From the NCBI RefSeq assembly GCF_002797445.1, contig NZ_PGEP01000001.1, forward strand, positions 1 to 64,000: a stretch of DNA of 64,000 nt, written 5' to 3'. Under the pieces are notes generated by a model that searched no databases, had not been told where the DNA came from, and was given only the letters and a program-made list of their open reading frames with translations. Source of the stretch: Acidovorax sp. 69. GTDB taxonomy: Bacteria > Pseudomonadota > Gammaproteobacteria > Burkholderiales > Burkholderiaceae_C. This document shows positions 54,068 to 63,951 of this stretch, one piece after another. The translations under genes were made by a program, and so were the position numbers. Within the stretch, counting starts at the first letter, position 1, and the number at the start of each line of letters is the position of its first letter.

Positions 54068-54535
54068 ATGTCATCTAACCAACACACCGCCCGCCTGCCC
54101 TATCACAAGCTGTCGTCCAAGGCCTTCATGGGCTTGGTCAGCCTGTCCGAAACGATCAAGAAAGGGCCGCTGGGCACGCGCCTGGCCGAGCTGGTGTTTT
54201 TGCGCGTGTCGCAAATCAACGGCTGCGCCTATTGCATGGACATGCACTGGCATGCGCTCGTCAAGGAAGGCGTGGAGCCGCGCCACCTGAACGCCGTGGC
54301 GGGCTGGCGCGAGGCGCCTTTCTTCAGCGAGCGCGACCGCGCCGCACTACGCTGGGCCGAGATCATCACCGCCACGCCGCACAGCGATGCCAGCGACGAG
54401 GAATACGCCAAGCTGCAGGCGTTGTTCTCTGACGCCGAGATCAGCGACCTGGGCTTTGCGATTGCGGTGATCAACGCCTGGAACCTGCTCAACGCGGGCA
54501 TGCGCGCGCCGATTCCAGAAACACCGATGGTGTGA
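54068..54535 (+). CDS. Carboxymuconolactone decarboxylase/AhpD-like family protein
   Basis: This 155-residue protein has the AhpD-like active site CAYCMDMH, with Cys53, Cys56 and His60. The segment ALRWAEIITATPHSD is typical of the family partner of ECF41 sigma factors. It is a likely peroxidase-type or thiol-disulfide enzyme in the cytoplasm. AAGGAG precedes ATG 54068. The TGTCACA-N16-CGTC promoter upstream links it to the ECF41 factor encoded just before. Confidence 0.93.
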   Translation: MSSNQHTARLPYHKLSSKAFMGLVSLSETIKKGPLGTRLAELVFLRVSQINGCAYCMDMHWHALVKEGVEPRHLNAVAGWREAPFFSERDRAALRWAEIITATPHSDASDEEYAKLQALFSDAEISDLGFAIAVINAWNLLNAGMRAPIPETPMV

Positions 54536-54538
54536 TCC

Positions 54539-54605
54539 ATTTTTGAGTCAAATCGGCTTCTAGTGCTTATGCATAAAGCGCTAGCAGCTATCATTTTGAT
54601 TGCAA
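54539..54605. repeat. AGCGCTT/AGCAGCTAT palindromic repeat, copy 8
   Basis: It contains GGCTTCTAGTGCTTATGCAT, then AAAGCGCTAGCAGCTATCATTTTG. It starts 3 bp after the CMD stop codon. Confidence 0.7.
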
Positions 54606-54714
54606 TGGACCACGCAGCCGAGCGCCGCCTGTGTAGCCTGCCTGACAGTCGCCAGCGCCGCTCCGGCCTACAGTGGTGTCTCTCACCCCCACACACCCAC
54701 GGAGACACCACCCC

Positions 54715-55485
54715 ATGCTCAACATCCCTTCGCTGCAAGGCAGCGTCACGGCCGAAGAATGGCAACTGCGCTGCGACCTGGCGGCGTGCTACCGGCTCGT
54801 TGCGCTGTACGGCTGGAGCGACCTGGTCTTCACCCACATCAGTGCCAAGCTGCCCGAATCGGTATCGGGGCCCGACCACCATTTCCTCATCAACCCCTAT
54901 GGCCTCATGTTCGATGAGATCACAGCATCGAGCCTGATCAAGGTAGACATGGCGTGCAACAAGCTGCACGACTCGCCCTTCCCCGTGAACCCAGCTGGTT
55001 TTGTGATCCACAGCGCGGTGCACGAGGCCCGGCACGAGGCGGGCTGCGTGCTGCACACCCACACGCGCGCCGGTGTGGCCGTGAGCGCGCAAAAGGGCGG
55101 CGTGTTGCCCATCAGCCAGCAAAGCACCTTCGTGCTGGGCTCGCTGGCGTACCACGAGTACGAAGGCGTGGCCTTCCGTGACGAAGAAAAGCCGCGCCTG
55201 CAGGCCGACCTGGGCGAGGCCAACTTCCTGATGCTGCGCAACCACGGGCTGCTCACCGTGGGCAAGACCATTGCCGATGCGTTCTTGTCGATGTACACGT
55301 TTGAGAACACCTGCCGCATCCAGATCGACGCGCAGGCGGGTGGCGAACTGACCCAGGTCAACCCGAAGATCGTGAGCGGCGTGGCCCAGGCCATGCGCGT
55401 GCAGACGGGCGGCTTGGGCGGGGCATTTGCCTGGCCTGCGCTGTTGCGCAAGGTGCAGCGCGACCTGCCCGGGTACGACAGCTGA
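54715..55485 (+). CDS. Class II aldolase/adducin family protein
   Basis: This 256-residue protein has the N-terminal WSDLVFTHISAKLPE and the metal-binding VLHTHTRAGVAVSAQ (His-x-His). A third histidine lies in the LMLRNHGLLTVGK segment. This is the pattern of zinc-dependent class II aldolases/epimerases. The exact reaction is unknown; sugar-phosphate aldolases and decarboxylase-like members share the fold. GGAGACACC precedes ATG 54715, which starts MLNIPSLQG. It sits between the CMD and GST genes. Confidence 0.88.
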   Translation: MLNIPSLQGSVTAEEWQLRCDLAACYRLVALYGWSDLVFTHISAKLPESVSGPDHHFLINPYGLMFDEITASSLIKVDMACNKLHDSPFPVNPAGFVIHSAVHEARHEAGCVLHTHTRAGVAVSAQKGGVLPISQQSTFVLGSLAYHEYEGVAFRDEEKPRLQADLGEANFLMLRNHGLLTVGKTIADAFLSMYTFENTCRIQIDAQAGGELTQVNPKIVSGVAQAMRVQTGGLGGAFAWPALLRKVQRDLPGYDS

Positions 55486-55601
55486 CGCGGCACATCCCCG
55501 CTGCACAACGCAACGGGGGCCGGGGTTGCACTCCGGCGCCTGCAAGAATCCGGCACAGCGCATAGCATCAGCGGTTTCCGCCCGTTTTCAAGGACCGATC
55601 C

Positions 55602-56210
55602 ATGAAGCTTTACTACTCCCCCGGCGCCTGCTCCCTGTCCCCCCACATCGCCCTGCACGAGGCCGGCCTGGCCTACACCCCGGTGCTGGCCAGCACCAAA
55701 AGCCACAAGCTGCAGGATGGCACCGACTACTACACCATCAATGCGCTGGGCTACGTACCCGTGCTGGAGCTGGACAGCGGCGAGCGCCTGCGCGAAGGCC
55801 CGGCCATCGTGCAGTACATCGCCGACCAGGTGCCCGACAAACAACTGGCGCCCGCCAACGGCACCCTGGCACGCTACCGCCTGCAGGAATGGCTGACCTT
55901 CATCGGCACCGAGCTGCACAAAGGCTTCAGCCCCCTGTTCAACCCCGCCACCCCCGAGGAATACAAGGCAATGGCCCGCGAGCGGTTGCTGCAGCGGCTG
56001 CAGTGGGTAGACGGCCAGCTCGCCAACAAGCCGTACCTGATGGGCGATTCATTCACTGTGGCCGATGGCTACCTGTTCACCGTGACCAACTGGACCCAGC
56101 CCACCAACCTCGACATTTCGGGCCTGGCGAATCTGGCCGCCTACCGTGGCCGCGTGGGAGCCCGCCCTGCCGTGCAGGCCGCCATGAAGGCCGAGGGATT
56201 GCTGAAGTAA
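55602..56210 (+). CDS. Glutathione S-transferase (beta-class-like)
   Basis: This 202-residue protein has the beta-class N-terminal MKLYYSPGACSLSPHIALHEAGL with the catalytic Cys10 motif. The cis-proline region GYVPVLEL is followed by GEREGPAIVQYIAD-like sequence (LREGPAIVQYIADQVP), and the C-terminal ELVDGQLANKPYLMGDSFTVADGYLF-type block reads WVDGQLANKPYLMGDSFTVA. It conjugates glutathione to electrophiles or takes part in thiol protection. It is alone and converges with the next MFS gene. Confidence 0.93.
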   Translation: MKLYYSPGACSLSPHIALHEAGLAYTPVLASTKSHKLQDGTDYYTINALGYVPVLELDSGERLREGPAIVQYIADQVPDKQLAPANGTLARYRLQEWLTFIGTELHKGFSPLFNPATPEEYKAMARERLLQRLQWVDGQLANKPYLMGDSFTVADGYLFTVTNWTQPTNLDISGLANLAAYRGRVGARPAVQAAMKAEGLLK

Positions 56211-56223
56211 CGGCAGACAGGGG

Positions 56224-57456
56224 CTACAGCGGGCGCTGGCGCCATGCCACCAGCGCCCCCAGCCACAGTGCGCAGGCCGAGAACACCAGCCCCCGCGCCA
56301 GGCCCCCGGGGCCATCGGCGATCCAGCCCACCACGGTGGGCCCCACGATCTGCCCCGCCGCAAACACGATGGTGAACGCGCTGATGCCGCTGGCCCACAA
56401 CACCTGCGGCAGGTTGTGGCGCACCAACGCGGTGGTCGATGCGACCACCGACAAAAACACCCCGCCAAACAGCAGGCCCGAGGCCAGCACCACCGGCCAG
56501 GCCCCGGTGAGCGCCGGCAGCAGGGTGGCCACACCCAGCAGGGCGTTCAGCCGCGCCAGCGCCTCGCCACCCCGGCTGCGGTCCAGCAACCCGGCCCACA
56601 CCCGCGACGACGCCACCACAGCCAGCCCCAAGAGCGCATAAAACAGCGTCACCTCACCTGCGCCCCGGCCCTGCTCGCGCAACAGCGCCACCACAAACGT
56701 CATGTAGCCGATGTAGCCCACGCCAAACAAGCCATAACCCAGCAACGCCGGGGCCAAGGCTCGCCAACGCACCCGCTCGGGCGATGTGGCGGCAGGTGTG
56801 GCCCCTGCTCCGGCGGCCACGGGTGCTAGCGCCAAACCGCTCAACACCCGCGCAGGCCACACCAATGCCGCCGTTGCGCACACGCACGCCAGCGCCAGTG
56901 CCCACCAGGCCCAGGTCCAGCTGTGGGGTTCAGGGGCGGCCGCCAGCACCGCCGGCACCAGCAAGGCCGACAGGCTGATGCCCCACCCCGTGCCCCCGTA
57001 ATACAGGCCGAGCAACAGCCCGCTGCGGCCCGGCACCTGGGCCCCCAGCCGCGCCGCCAGCAAGCCCCCGGCAACGAACACGAGTGCGCTGGCACCACCG
57101 GCCAGCAGGCGCTGCACCAGCAGCGGTGCCGCCTGCGCGAAGAAGCCGCTCAAGGCCATGAACACCGTAGCCATCACGGCCCCAGTCATCAGCACCGCAC
57201 CCGGCGCCATGCGCCGCAGCAGCAGCGGCGTGGCCAGCGCGCCCAGCAGATAGCCCAGCGCATTCACCGTGTTCATGGCACCCGCCAGCGTGTACGACCA
57301 ACCCAGGTCTTCGCGCATGGGCGGCAACAGCAAGGCATAGGCAAAACGGGTGATGCCCAGCGACAGGGCGGCGCCCATCGACAAAGCCACCGCCAGCCAT
57401 ACACTGCGGAAGGGAGAGGGAACGGAGGAAGGGGCGGGTTGGCTTGGCACAGACAT
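56224..57456 (-). CDS. YbfB/YjiJ-family MFS transporter
   Basis: This protein of about 410 residues has 12 hydrophobic segments. It has the family's GITRFAYALLLPPMREDLGWSYTLAGAMNTVNALGYLLGALATPLL at the N-terminus and the late RHNLPQVLWASGISAFTIVFAAGQIVGP. The group is distinct from classical drug efflux, and its substrates are largely unknown. ATG 57456 is chosen since the upstream in-frame start adds ten unconserved residues. It is divergent from the old-yellow-enzyme gene. Confidence 0.9.
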   Translation of the reverse strand: MSVPSQPAPSSVPSPFRSVWLAVALSMGAALSLGITRFAYALLLPPMREDLGWSYTLAGAMNTVNALGYLLGALATPLLLRRMAPGAVLMTGAVMATVFMALSGFFAQAAPLLVQRLLAGGASALVFVAGGLLAARLGAQVPGRSGLLLGLYYGGTGWGISLSALLVPAVLAAAPEPHSWTWAWWALALACVCATAALVWPARVLSGLALAPVAAGAGATPAATSPERVRWRALAPALLGYGLFGVGYIGYMTFVVALLREQGRGAGEVTLFYALLGLAVVASSRVWAGLLDRSRGGEALARLNALLGVATLLPALTGAWPVVLASGLLFGGVFLSVVASTTALVRHNLPQVLWASGISAFTIVFAAGQIVGPTVVGWIADGPGGLARGLVFSACALWLGALVAWRQRPL

Positions 57457-57635
57457 AAGCGGATCATTCTCATACAGCCACGCCATGGCTGCAGACCGCC
57501 TGCGGGCAAACCACCAGGCAGCCGGGGTAGCACAAAACCGGAGCCCTTGTTGACGCCAGTGTGCTGCACGTTTTGCGTTGCAGCATTAAGCTTTGGGGCT
57601 GCTTTTATTGCACGAACCTTTTCAGGATGTTCCCC

Positions 57636-58742
57636 ATGACCTCATTGTTTGAACCCACCCGCGCGGGCGACCTCCAGCTGACCAACCGCATTGCCATGGC
57701 GCCGCTCACGCGCAACCGCTCGCCCGAGGCCATCCCCACCGATCTCGTCGCCACCTACTACGCGCAGCGCGCCAGCGCCGGGCTCATCATCTCCGAGGCC
57801 ACCGCCATCAGCCCCCAGGGCCAGGGTTATGCCGATGTGCCCGGCCTGTACGGCACCGAGCAACTCGACGGCTGGAAAAAAGTGACCCACGCCGTGCACG
57901 CGGCGGGTGGCAAGATCGTGGTGCAGCTGTGGCATGTGGGCCGTGTGTCGCACACCGACTTGCAGCCGGGCAATGCCCACCCCGTGGCTCCCTCGGCCAT
58001 CCGCGCCCACACCAAGACCGTGCTGATCAAAGACGGCGTGCCCACGTTCACCGAGACCTCACAGCCCCGCGCACTCGATGCCGAAGAAATCCCCGGCATC
58101 GTGCAGGACTACCGCCACGCGGCCCGCAACGCCATTGCAGCGGGCTTTGACGGCGTCGAGATCCACGCCGCCAATGGCTATCTGATCGACCAATTCCTCA
58201 AGACCGGCGCCAACCAGCGCACCGACGATTACGGCGGCAGCATCACCAACCGCGCCCGCCTGCTGCTGGAGGTGACCCGCGCCATCGTGGAAGAAATAGG
58301 TGGTGGCCGCACCGGCATCCGCCTGTCACCCGTCACGCCCGCCAACGACATCGTGGACGCAGCGCCCCAACCGCTGTTTGACTACGTGGCCCGCGAACTC
58401 GGCGCATTGGGCCTGGCCTACGTGCACATCATCGAAGGCGCTACCGGCGGCCCGCGCGAAGTGGAGGGACGCCCGTTTGACTACGCTGCGCTCAAGGCTG
58501 CGTACCGCGCAGCAGGCGGACAAGGTGCCTGGATGGTCAACAACGCCTACACGCGCGAACTGGCCGACGCCGCCCTGGCGAACGGCGCCGACATCGTGGC
58601 CTTTGGCCGCCCGTTCATCGCCAACCCCGACCTGGTGGCGCGCCTGAAAGCCAACGCAACGCTCAACGAAGTGAACCGGGCAACGCTGTACGGCGGTGGT
58701 GCCGAGGGCTACACGGACTACCCCGCCCTGACAGCGGGCTAA
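57636..58742 (+). CDS. Old yellow enzyme, alkene reductase (NemA-like)
   Basis: This 368-residue flavoprotein has LTNRIAMAPLTRNRSPEAIPTDL near the start and IVVQLWHVGRVSHTD. The substrate-binding HAANGYLIDQFLKTGANQRTDDYGGS includes the His-x-x-Asn pair, and VAFGRPFIANPDLVARL lies at the end of the TIM barrel. It reduces activated C=C bonds, nitro groups and similar electrophiles with FMN and NAD(P)H. ATG 57636 begins MTSLFEPTRAG. It is divergent from an MFS gene and convergent with the hemerythrin gene. Confidence 0.95.
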   Translation: MTSLFEPTRAGDLQLTNRIAMAPLTRNRSPEAIPTDLVATYYAQRASAGLIISEATAISPQGQGYADVPGLYGTEQLDGWKKVTHAVHAAGGKIVVQLWHVGRVSHTDLQPGNAHPVAPSAIRAHTKTVLIKDGVPTFTETSQPRALDAEEIPGIVQDYRHAARNAIAAGFDGVEIHAANGYLIDQFLKTGANQRTDDYGGSITNRARLLLEVTRAIVEEIGGGRTGIRLSPVTPANDIVDAAPQPLFDYVARELGALGLAYVHIIEGATGGPREVEGRPFDYAALKAAYRAAGGQGAWMVNNAYTRELADAALANGADIVAFGRPFIANPDLVARLKANATLNEVNRATLYGGGAEGYTDYPALTAG

Positions 58743-58849
58743 ACAAAGCGGGCTGAACAAAACCCCTGTCCACCCGCCTCAAAGCCGCGCCACAGCGGCT
58801 GATGCGGATACCGGCGCGGCCCTGACCAGGGCCGTCGCGCTGGGGGTTG

Positions 58850-59428
58850 TTACCCCAAACCGATGGGGCTGGGTGCCCGCATCACGATGCGGGTAAACAA
58901 GCGGTCATAGGCGGCATCGCGTGGCTTGCCTTGGGCCAGCGGATTGGTATTGCTGGCAAAAGCTGCGTCCATGGCCGCCCAGTCGCCCTCCTCCAGGTGC
59001 TGCTGGGCAGCCGGAATCACCACGGTTTCTTCCACGCGCATGTGCTCCAGGTAAAAGCGGATATAGCGCTCCAGCGCCTGCGCAAACGCCTCACGGCGTG
59101 CATCCCCCATCAGCTCCCAGCCCAACAGCAGGTGCTGCAACTCGCGCACGGCGGCTTCGCCGCCTTCGTGGTCACGCTCCAGTTGCGCAATGGCCTCGGC
59201 CGCCTCGGGTGAGCGCGCCGCCACCTTGGGAAAGAGCCACTGAGACTCCTTGGGATGGTGCTGCCGTTCCGGGAACTCATCGATGTAGAACAACATCGCC
59301 CGCATCACGTCGAAAAACGCGGCAGGTTCATCGCCCGGGCCCTGATCAAGCATCAGGCGCAGCGAGTGCAACACCGCTGCCAGCGACGCATGCTCCTCGC
59401 GAATGGTTCGCAGACTGATCGACGGCAT
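58850..59428 (-). CDS. Hemerythrin HHE cation-binding domain protein
   Basis: This 192-residue protein has the helical di-iron pattern. His14 is in REEHASLAAVLHSL, and the RQHHPKESQWLFP segment carries a His pair and acidic residue. A further His is in LERDHEGGEAAVREL and a last one in YLEHMRVEETVVIPAA. It should bind O2, NO or iron. The family also includes iron-sulfur repair proteins. It converges with the old yellow enzyme gene, with a GC-rich hairpin (58818-58835) between. Confidence 0.88.
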   Translation of the reverse strand: MPSISLRTIREEHASLAAVLHSLRLMLDQGPGDEPAAFFDVMRAMLFYIDEFPERQHHPKESQWLFPKVAARSPEAAEAIAQLERDHEGGEAAVRELQHLLLGWELMGDARREAFAQALERYIRFYLEHMRVEETVVIPAAQQHLEEGDWAAMDAAFASNTNPLAQGKPRDAAYDRLFTRIVMRAPSPIGLG

Positions 59429-59546
59429 GGCGCTCTCCCCAGGTTAGACAGGGCTCAAGGGTGCCACGCAGGCCCAGGCCGGCCCATGACGCAGGTCAAT
59501 AAACACCACCGAAGGGTGGCCTGCGCGCAGGCGCGCACCGCCCCCC

Positions 59547-59580
59547 AAAAAAAAGGCCCTGCAAGCCAAACTTGCAGGGC
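59547..59580 (-). terminator. Rho-independent terminator of the chemoreceptor gene
   Basis: A perfect 10-bp stem GCCCTGCAAG / CTTGCAGGGC with a 5-nt loop is followed on the minus strand by eight T. It lies 64 bp beyond the chemoreceptor stop. Confidence 0.92.
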
Positions 59581-59643
59581 ATCGGAGGGGCGCCACTCCC
59601 GCAGAAGCCACACAGGGCGGCGGCGGGTAGCGTGCGGGCGAAA

Positions 59644-61314
59644 TCAGCGGGCCAGCCGGGCCTGTGCAGGGCCCGAGGCCAGCACCTGCGGCGCATGGCG
59701 AGGCGCAGCCACGCCGCTGCCATGGCTTTGGTCGTGGCCATGCCCCATGGCATCCGCCAGGCGAAACTGCTGCACCACCTGCGACAGGCGCGCCGCCTGC
59801 TCGCGCAGCGAATCGGCCGCGGCGGCGGACTCTTCCACCAGCGCCGCGTTCTGCTGCGTCATGCGGTCGATCTCGCCCACCGACTGGTTCACCTGGCCAA
59901 TGCCGGCCGACTGCTCGGACGCCGCAGCCGTGATCTCGCCAATGATGTCACCCACGCGTTGCACGCTGCTCACGATGTCCTTCATGGCCGTGCCCGCGTC
60001 TTCCACATGGCGCACGCCGCCGTCCACCGCCGTCACACTGCTCTGGATCAGCCCCTTGATGTCGCTGGCCGCTGCGGCCGAGCGTTGCGCCAGGCTGCGC
60101 ACTTCACTGGCCACCACGGCAAAACCACGGCCTTGCTCGCCAGCGCGGGCGGCTTCCACCGCCGCGTTGAGTGCCAGGATGTTGGTCTGGAAGGCAATGG
60201 AATCGATCAGGCCGATGATGTCGCCGATCTTGCGGCTGGAGGTCGAGATCTCGTGCATGCTGGCCACAGCCTGCTCCACCACCGACCCCCCGCGGGTGGC
60301 GGTGCTGGAGGCCGACGCAGCGAGCTGGTTCGCCATCTGCGACGACGACGCGGTCTGCTGCACGGTGGAGGTGAGCTGGGTCAGCGAGGACACGGCCTCC
60401 TGGGCATTGCTGGCAGTCTGCTCGGTGCGCTGCGACAAATCCTGGTTGCCAGTGGCGATCTCCTGGCTGGCCGTGGCAATGTTGCCGCTGGCATCACGCA
60501 CCTGCGCCACCAGCGCACCCAGGCCCTGCTGCATGTCGCGCAATGCGCGCTGCAGGTCGGCCACTTCATCTTTGCCCTCGGCCGAAATATGCTGCGACAG
60601 GTCGCCCCCCGCAATGGCCTGCGCCATCTTGCGGGCATCTTCCAGCGGACGGCAAATAGAGTTCATGTTCATCAGCGTGGTGGGCACCACCACCACCACC
60701 GTGATCAGCACGGCCAGCACAAACAGCCACTTGGTCTGGCTCGACACTTCGCCTTGGTCGGCGACAGACTGCGTGACCTCATTGCGCAGCACCACATCGA
60801 GTTCGCCCATCAATTTGTCGGCCTGGTCGAACTCGGCCACGGCCTTGCCGCTCATGCGGTTGGCAATGGTGGCGGTGTCATAGCCGCTGGCCTCCAGCTG
60901 GCGTGCCACATGGGCGAAAAGGTCCTTGTAGCTATCGAGCTTGGTGATGATTTTGCGCACCACCACGTTGTCTCCGTCCTCGGCGCCTTCCAGAAATTTG
61001 CCCGCAATCTTCTTGGCTTTCTCGTGGCTGGCCAGCCACTTGCCGTAGGCCGCTTTCACGGCCTCGGGCTTTTCGTAGCCGATGATCATGTCCTTCTCAT
61101 ACTGGCGGATGGCCCCCATCTCGCCCCGCAACTCGGCCATGTTGCTCACCTTGGCGAACGAGTTGTCCATGAAGTTCTGGCTCATGTCGTGAATGCGGAA
61201 CATGCCCAGCATGCCTGCACCGCCCAGCAGGCCCAACAGGCCCAGAACCACCGCAATGGCGCCCAGCATTCGAAAACGTATGGTGAACTGCCGCATGAGC
61301 GAGAAAAGATTCAT
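59644..61314 (-). CDS. Methyl-accepting chemotaxis protein
   Basis: This 556-residue protein has a transmembrane helix at about residues 18-40. A periplasmic four-helix-bundle type sensor domain follows (about 41-190), then a second transmembrane segment [20 protein letters not shown], a HAMP linker, and a signalling coiled coil. The coiled coil has the hairpin tip [40 protein letters not shown], identical in pattern to Tsr-like receptors. The C-terminus is His/Pro-rich and has no classical NWETF-like pentapeptide. The ligand is unknown. ATG 61314 starts [10 protein letters not shown]. Confidence 0.95.
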   Translation of the reverse strand: MNLFSLMRQFTIRFRMLGAIAVVLGLLGLLGGAGMLGMFRIHDMSQNFMDNSFAKVSNMAELRGEMGAIRQYEKDMIIGYEKPEAVKAAYGKWLASHEKAKKIAGKFLEGAEDGDNVVVRKIITKLDSYKDLFAHVARQLEASGYDTATIANRMSGKAVAEFDQADKLMGELDVVLRNEVTQSVADQGEVSSQTKWLFVLAVLITVVVVVPTTLMNMNSICRPLEDARKMAQAIAGGDLSQHISAEGKDEVADLQRALRDMQQGLGALVAQVRDASGNIATASQEIATGNQDLSQRTEQTASNAQEAVSSLTQLTSTVQQTASSSQMANQLAASASSTATRGGSVVEQAVASMHEISTSSRKIGDIIGLIDSIAFQTNILALNAAVEAARAGEQGRGFAVVASEVRSLAQRSAAAASDIKGLIQSSVTAVDGGVRHVEDAGTAMKDIVSSVQRVGDIIGEITAAASEQSAGIGQVNQSVGEIDRMTQQNAALVEESAAAADSLREQAARLSQVVQQFRLADAMGHGHDQSHGSGVAAPRHAPQVLASGPAQARLAR

Positions 61315-61432
61315 GATCTGTCGTCCTTGATATGGGGGTGGTACGCGCCGGACCTTCAGTCCGCTGGGGTCCACGATCTGCAACAAAACGTTGCAGTTTG
61401 CCAGACATACGTAACACGGTCGTACGTGTTTA

Positions 61433-63784
61433 TCACATGCGCCACCGCTTGAGTAGCAGGGCATTCGCCATCACGCTGACCGAGCTGAGCGCCATGGCCC
61501 CGCCTGCCACCACCGGGCTCAGGTAGCCCAGCGCCGCCAGCGGGATACCCGCCACGTTGTACGCAAAGGCCCAGAACAGGTTCTGGCGGATCTTCATCAC
61601 CGTGCGCCGCGAAATATCCAGCGCTGCCGCCACCAGCATCGGGTCGCCGCGCATCAGCGTGATGCCGGCAGCGTGCATGGCCACATCCGTGCCATTGCCC
61701 ATGGCCATGCCCACATCAGCGGCGGCCAGCGCCGGGGCATCGTTAACGCCGTCGCCCACCATCGCCACATGATGGCGCTTTCCATCCGCACCCTGTTGCA
61801 ACGCCACCACCTTGGCGGCCTTGTCGCCTGGCAACACCTCGGCCATCACCTCGCCCGCGTCCGGGTCCAATCCCAGGCGCCGGGCCATGGCCTCGGCCGC
61901 GCCCCGGTTGTCGCCCGAGATCATCACGGTGCGAATGCCACGCGCCTTCAGCGCCGCCAGCGCCTCGCGTGCGCCGGGCTTGGGTTCGTCCCCAAAGGCC
62001 ATCAAGGCCCGCAAGACATGGTGAGCCCCCACGCTCGGCACTAGCGTGTCCTCGCTGCCCCCCAAGGGGGCGTTCGCGGCTTCGGGCGGCCGTGCGCCGC
62101 TCAACAACCCTTCGGTCACGCGCTGGGCCACCGCCGACACGGTGGCTCCCTCGTTCTGCAACTGTTGTGCCCGCGCCGCCAGCGCCCCCAGGTCCACCCC
62201 CAGCTCCTGCATCCAGCGCAGGCTGCCCACCAGATAGCTCTGGCCATCCACCTCGCCCTCGGTGCCGCGCCCGGGTACGGCGCGCACATCCTGTGCAGTG
62301 ACCACGCTGATCTGCCGCTCACCCGCAGCCGCCACCACGGCACGCGCCAGCGGATGTTCGCTGCCGCTTTGCACCGCAGCCACCGCAGCCATCACGGCCG
62401 CCTCGTCCAGGCCGGGCACCACATCAAACGCAGTCAGGCGGGGCTGTCCCACGGTCAGCGTGCCAGTCTTGTCAAAGGCCACCACATCCACCTTGTGGGC
62501 CAGCTCCAGCGCCTGCACATCCTTGATCAAAATGCCGTTTTTCGCAGCCACCCCGGTGCCCGCCATGATGGCAGCGGGTGTCGCCAGCCCCAGCGCACAG
62601 GGGCAGGCAATCACCATCACGGCCACGGCGTGGATCAGCGCAGCCTCTATGCCCACGCCCGCCCACAACCAGCCCAACAGCGTCACCACCGCCACCACCA
62701 GCACCACCGGCACAAAAATGGCCGATACCTGATCCACCAGCCGCTGGATGGGCGCCTTGGCCGCCTGGGCGTCCTCCACCAGCCGGATGATCTGGGCCAG
62801 CACCGTCTCGGCCCCCACGGCCGTCACCGCCATCACGATGCGGCCGTCGCCATTGATCGAGCCACCCGTCAGGGCCGCGCCCACATCACGGGCCACCGGC
62901 AGCGGCTCACCGGTCAGCATGGATTCATCCACTTGCGTGTGGCCCTCGTGCACCGTGCCATCCACGGGAATGCGCTCGCCGGGCCGTACCACCAGTTGGT
63001 CGCCCACCAGCACCTCAGCCACGGGCACATCCACCTCGCCGTCTTTGCCCAGCAGGTGCACCACATCCGGCCGCAGCGCGTGCAGCGCACGAATGGCCGC
63101 CGTGGTTTGCCGCTTGGCGCGCGCCTCCAGCCACTTGCCCAACAACACCAGCGTGACGACCACGGCCGACGCCTCGAAGTACAGATGCGGCACATGGCCC
63201 GGATGGTCGGTGGGGGCCGTGAGCCACAGCCACATCGACAAGCCCCAGCCCGCGCTGGTGCCCATGGACACCAGCAAATCCATGTTGCCCGACAGCGCCT
63301 TGGCCGCATGCCATCCTGCCTTGTAAAACCGCGCGCCCAGAATGAACTGCACCGGCGTGGCCAGCACAAACTGCACCCAGGCGGGCAGCATCCAGTGCTG
63401 GCCGAACAGGTCACCCACCATGGGCAACACCAGCGGCGCCGACAGCAGCAGGCCAATGCCCACGGGCCAAAAGCCCGCCCAGGGCGACAGATCCTCCGGC
63501 GCATCCTCCTGCCCCGCCGCTCGCGGCTCGTAGCCCGCGTTGCGCACCGCACGGCGCAGCAGCGCCTCCATGGCGGCGGCATCCGCGCCCACGCTGGTGG
63601 CAAAGGCAATGCGCGCAGACTCAGTCGCTAGGTTGACCGAGGCCTCCTGCACACCTGGCACCTTGCGCAGCGCACGCTCCACACGGCCCACACAGCTTGC
63701 GCAGGTCATGCCGGAAATACCCAGGTCCAGCGAGTGGGCTGTCTCTGGCGCAGTGATGGGGGTTGGGGTGGTGGTGGTGTTCAT
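61433..63784 (-). CDS. copA: Copper-translocating P1B-type ATPase CopA, with repeat-like insert
   Basis: This 783-residue ATPase has one N-terminal heavy-metal domain with GMTCASC (Cys28, Cys31), the ion channel motif [11 protein letters not shown], phosphorylation site DKTGTLT, the HP motif SGSEHPLA and the hinge [10 protein letters not shown]. The last transmembrane part has the CopA-type NxxYN and [15 protein letters not shown] pattern. It exports Cu(I) from the cytoplasm. Residues about 561-590, between VTEG and [10 protein letters not shown] in the nucleotide-binding domain, are an extra segment (see repeat at 62016-62105). ATG 63784 is chosen at [10 protein letters not shown]. The copZ gene starts divergently. 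Confidence 0.93.
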   Translation of the reverse strand: MNTTTTPTPITAPETAHSLDLGISGMTCASCVGRVERALRKVPGVQEASVNLATESARIAFATSVGADAAAMEALLRRAVRNAGYEPRAAGQEDAPEDLSPWAGFWPVGIGLLLSAPLVLPMVGDLFGQHWMLPAWVQFVLATPVQFILGARFYKAGWHAAKALSGNMDLLVSMGTSAGWGLSMWLWLTAPTDHPGHVPHLYFEASAVVVTLVLLGKWLEARAKRQTTAAIRALHALRPDVVHLLGKDGEVDVPVAEVLVGDQLVVRPGERIPVDGTVHEGHTQVDESMLTGEPLPVARDVGAALTGGSINGDGRIVMAVTAVGAETVLAQIIRLVEDAQAAKAPIQRLVDQVSAIFVPVVLVVAVVTLLGWLWAGVGIEAALIHAVAVMVIACPCALGLATPAAIMAGTGVAAKNGILIKDVQALELAHKVDVVAFDKTGTLTVGQPRLTAFDVVPGLDEAAVMAAVAAVQSGSEHPLARAVVAAAGERQISVVTAQDVRAVPGRGTEGEVDGQSYLVGSLRWMQELGVDLGALAARAQQLQNEGATVSAVAQRVTEGLLSGARPPEAANAPLGGSEDTLVPSVGAHHVLRALMAFGDEPKPGAREALAALKARGIRTVMISGDNRGAAEAMARRLGLDPDAGEVMAEVLPGDKAAKVVALQQGADGKRHHVAMVGDGVNDAPALAAADVGMAMGNGTDVAMHAAGITLMRGDPMLVAAALDISRRTVMKIRQNLFWAFAYNVAGIPLAALGYLSPVVAGGAMALSSVSVMANALLLKRWRM
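62016..62105. repeat. GC-rich repeat-like insertion within copA
   Basis: About 90 bp in the copA reading frame encodes roughly 30 residues ([20 protein letters not shown] and flanks) not expected between VTEG and [10 protein letters not shown]. It holds a perfect small hairpin CCCCC-AA-GGGGG (62059-62070) and resembles GC-rich intergenic repeats that I recall from Comamonadaceae. Its length keeps the frame. Family identity is from memory. Confidence 0.45.
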
Positions 63785-63791
63785 GGCGGGG

Positions 63792-63832
63792 ATAGTGATC
63801 CTTGACGTGATGGCAAGGTCAAGCATTGATAT
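63792..63832. promoter_or_regulatory. MerR/CueR-type dyad with 19-bp spaced promoters on both strands
   Basis: On the minus strand TTGACC (63817-63822) and CACTAT (63792-63797) are 19 bp apart, the wide spacing that CueR-like activators need. The dyad CCTTG-N9-CAAGG lies in the spacer. On the plus strand TTGACG (63802-63807) and TGATAT (63827-63832) are also 19 bp apart, pointing at copZ. The minus promoter would put the start of transcription within a base or two of the copA ATG. Confidence 0.55.
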
Positions 63833-63951
63833 TGATCAACCCTCACATCATGAGTGCCTTGGAGCCCATTTGACTCTGCCACGATGTCAAGCTTCATCAT
63901 TCGTTTCGGTCAATACAACGGCCCTCTTGAAAACCAACCCAAGGACACTCG

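Noticed and set aside
59572..61452. A 626-codon plus-strand frame over the chemoreceptor gene
   Set aside because: The chemoreceptor on the other strand has a full MCP architecture and a terminator; the opposite frame is an artefact.
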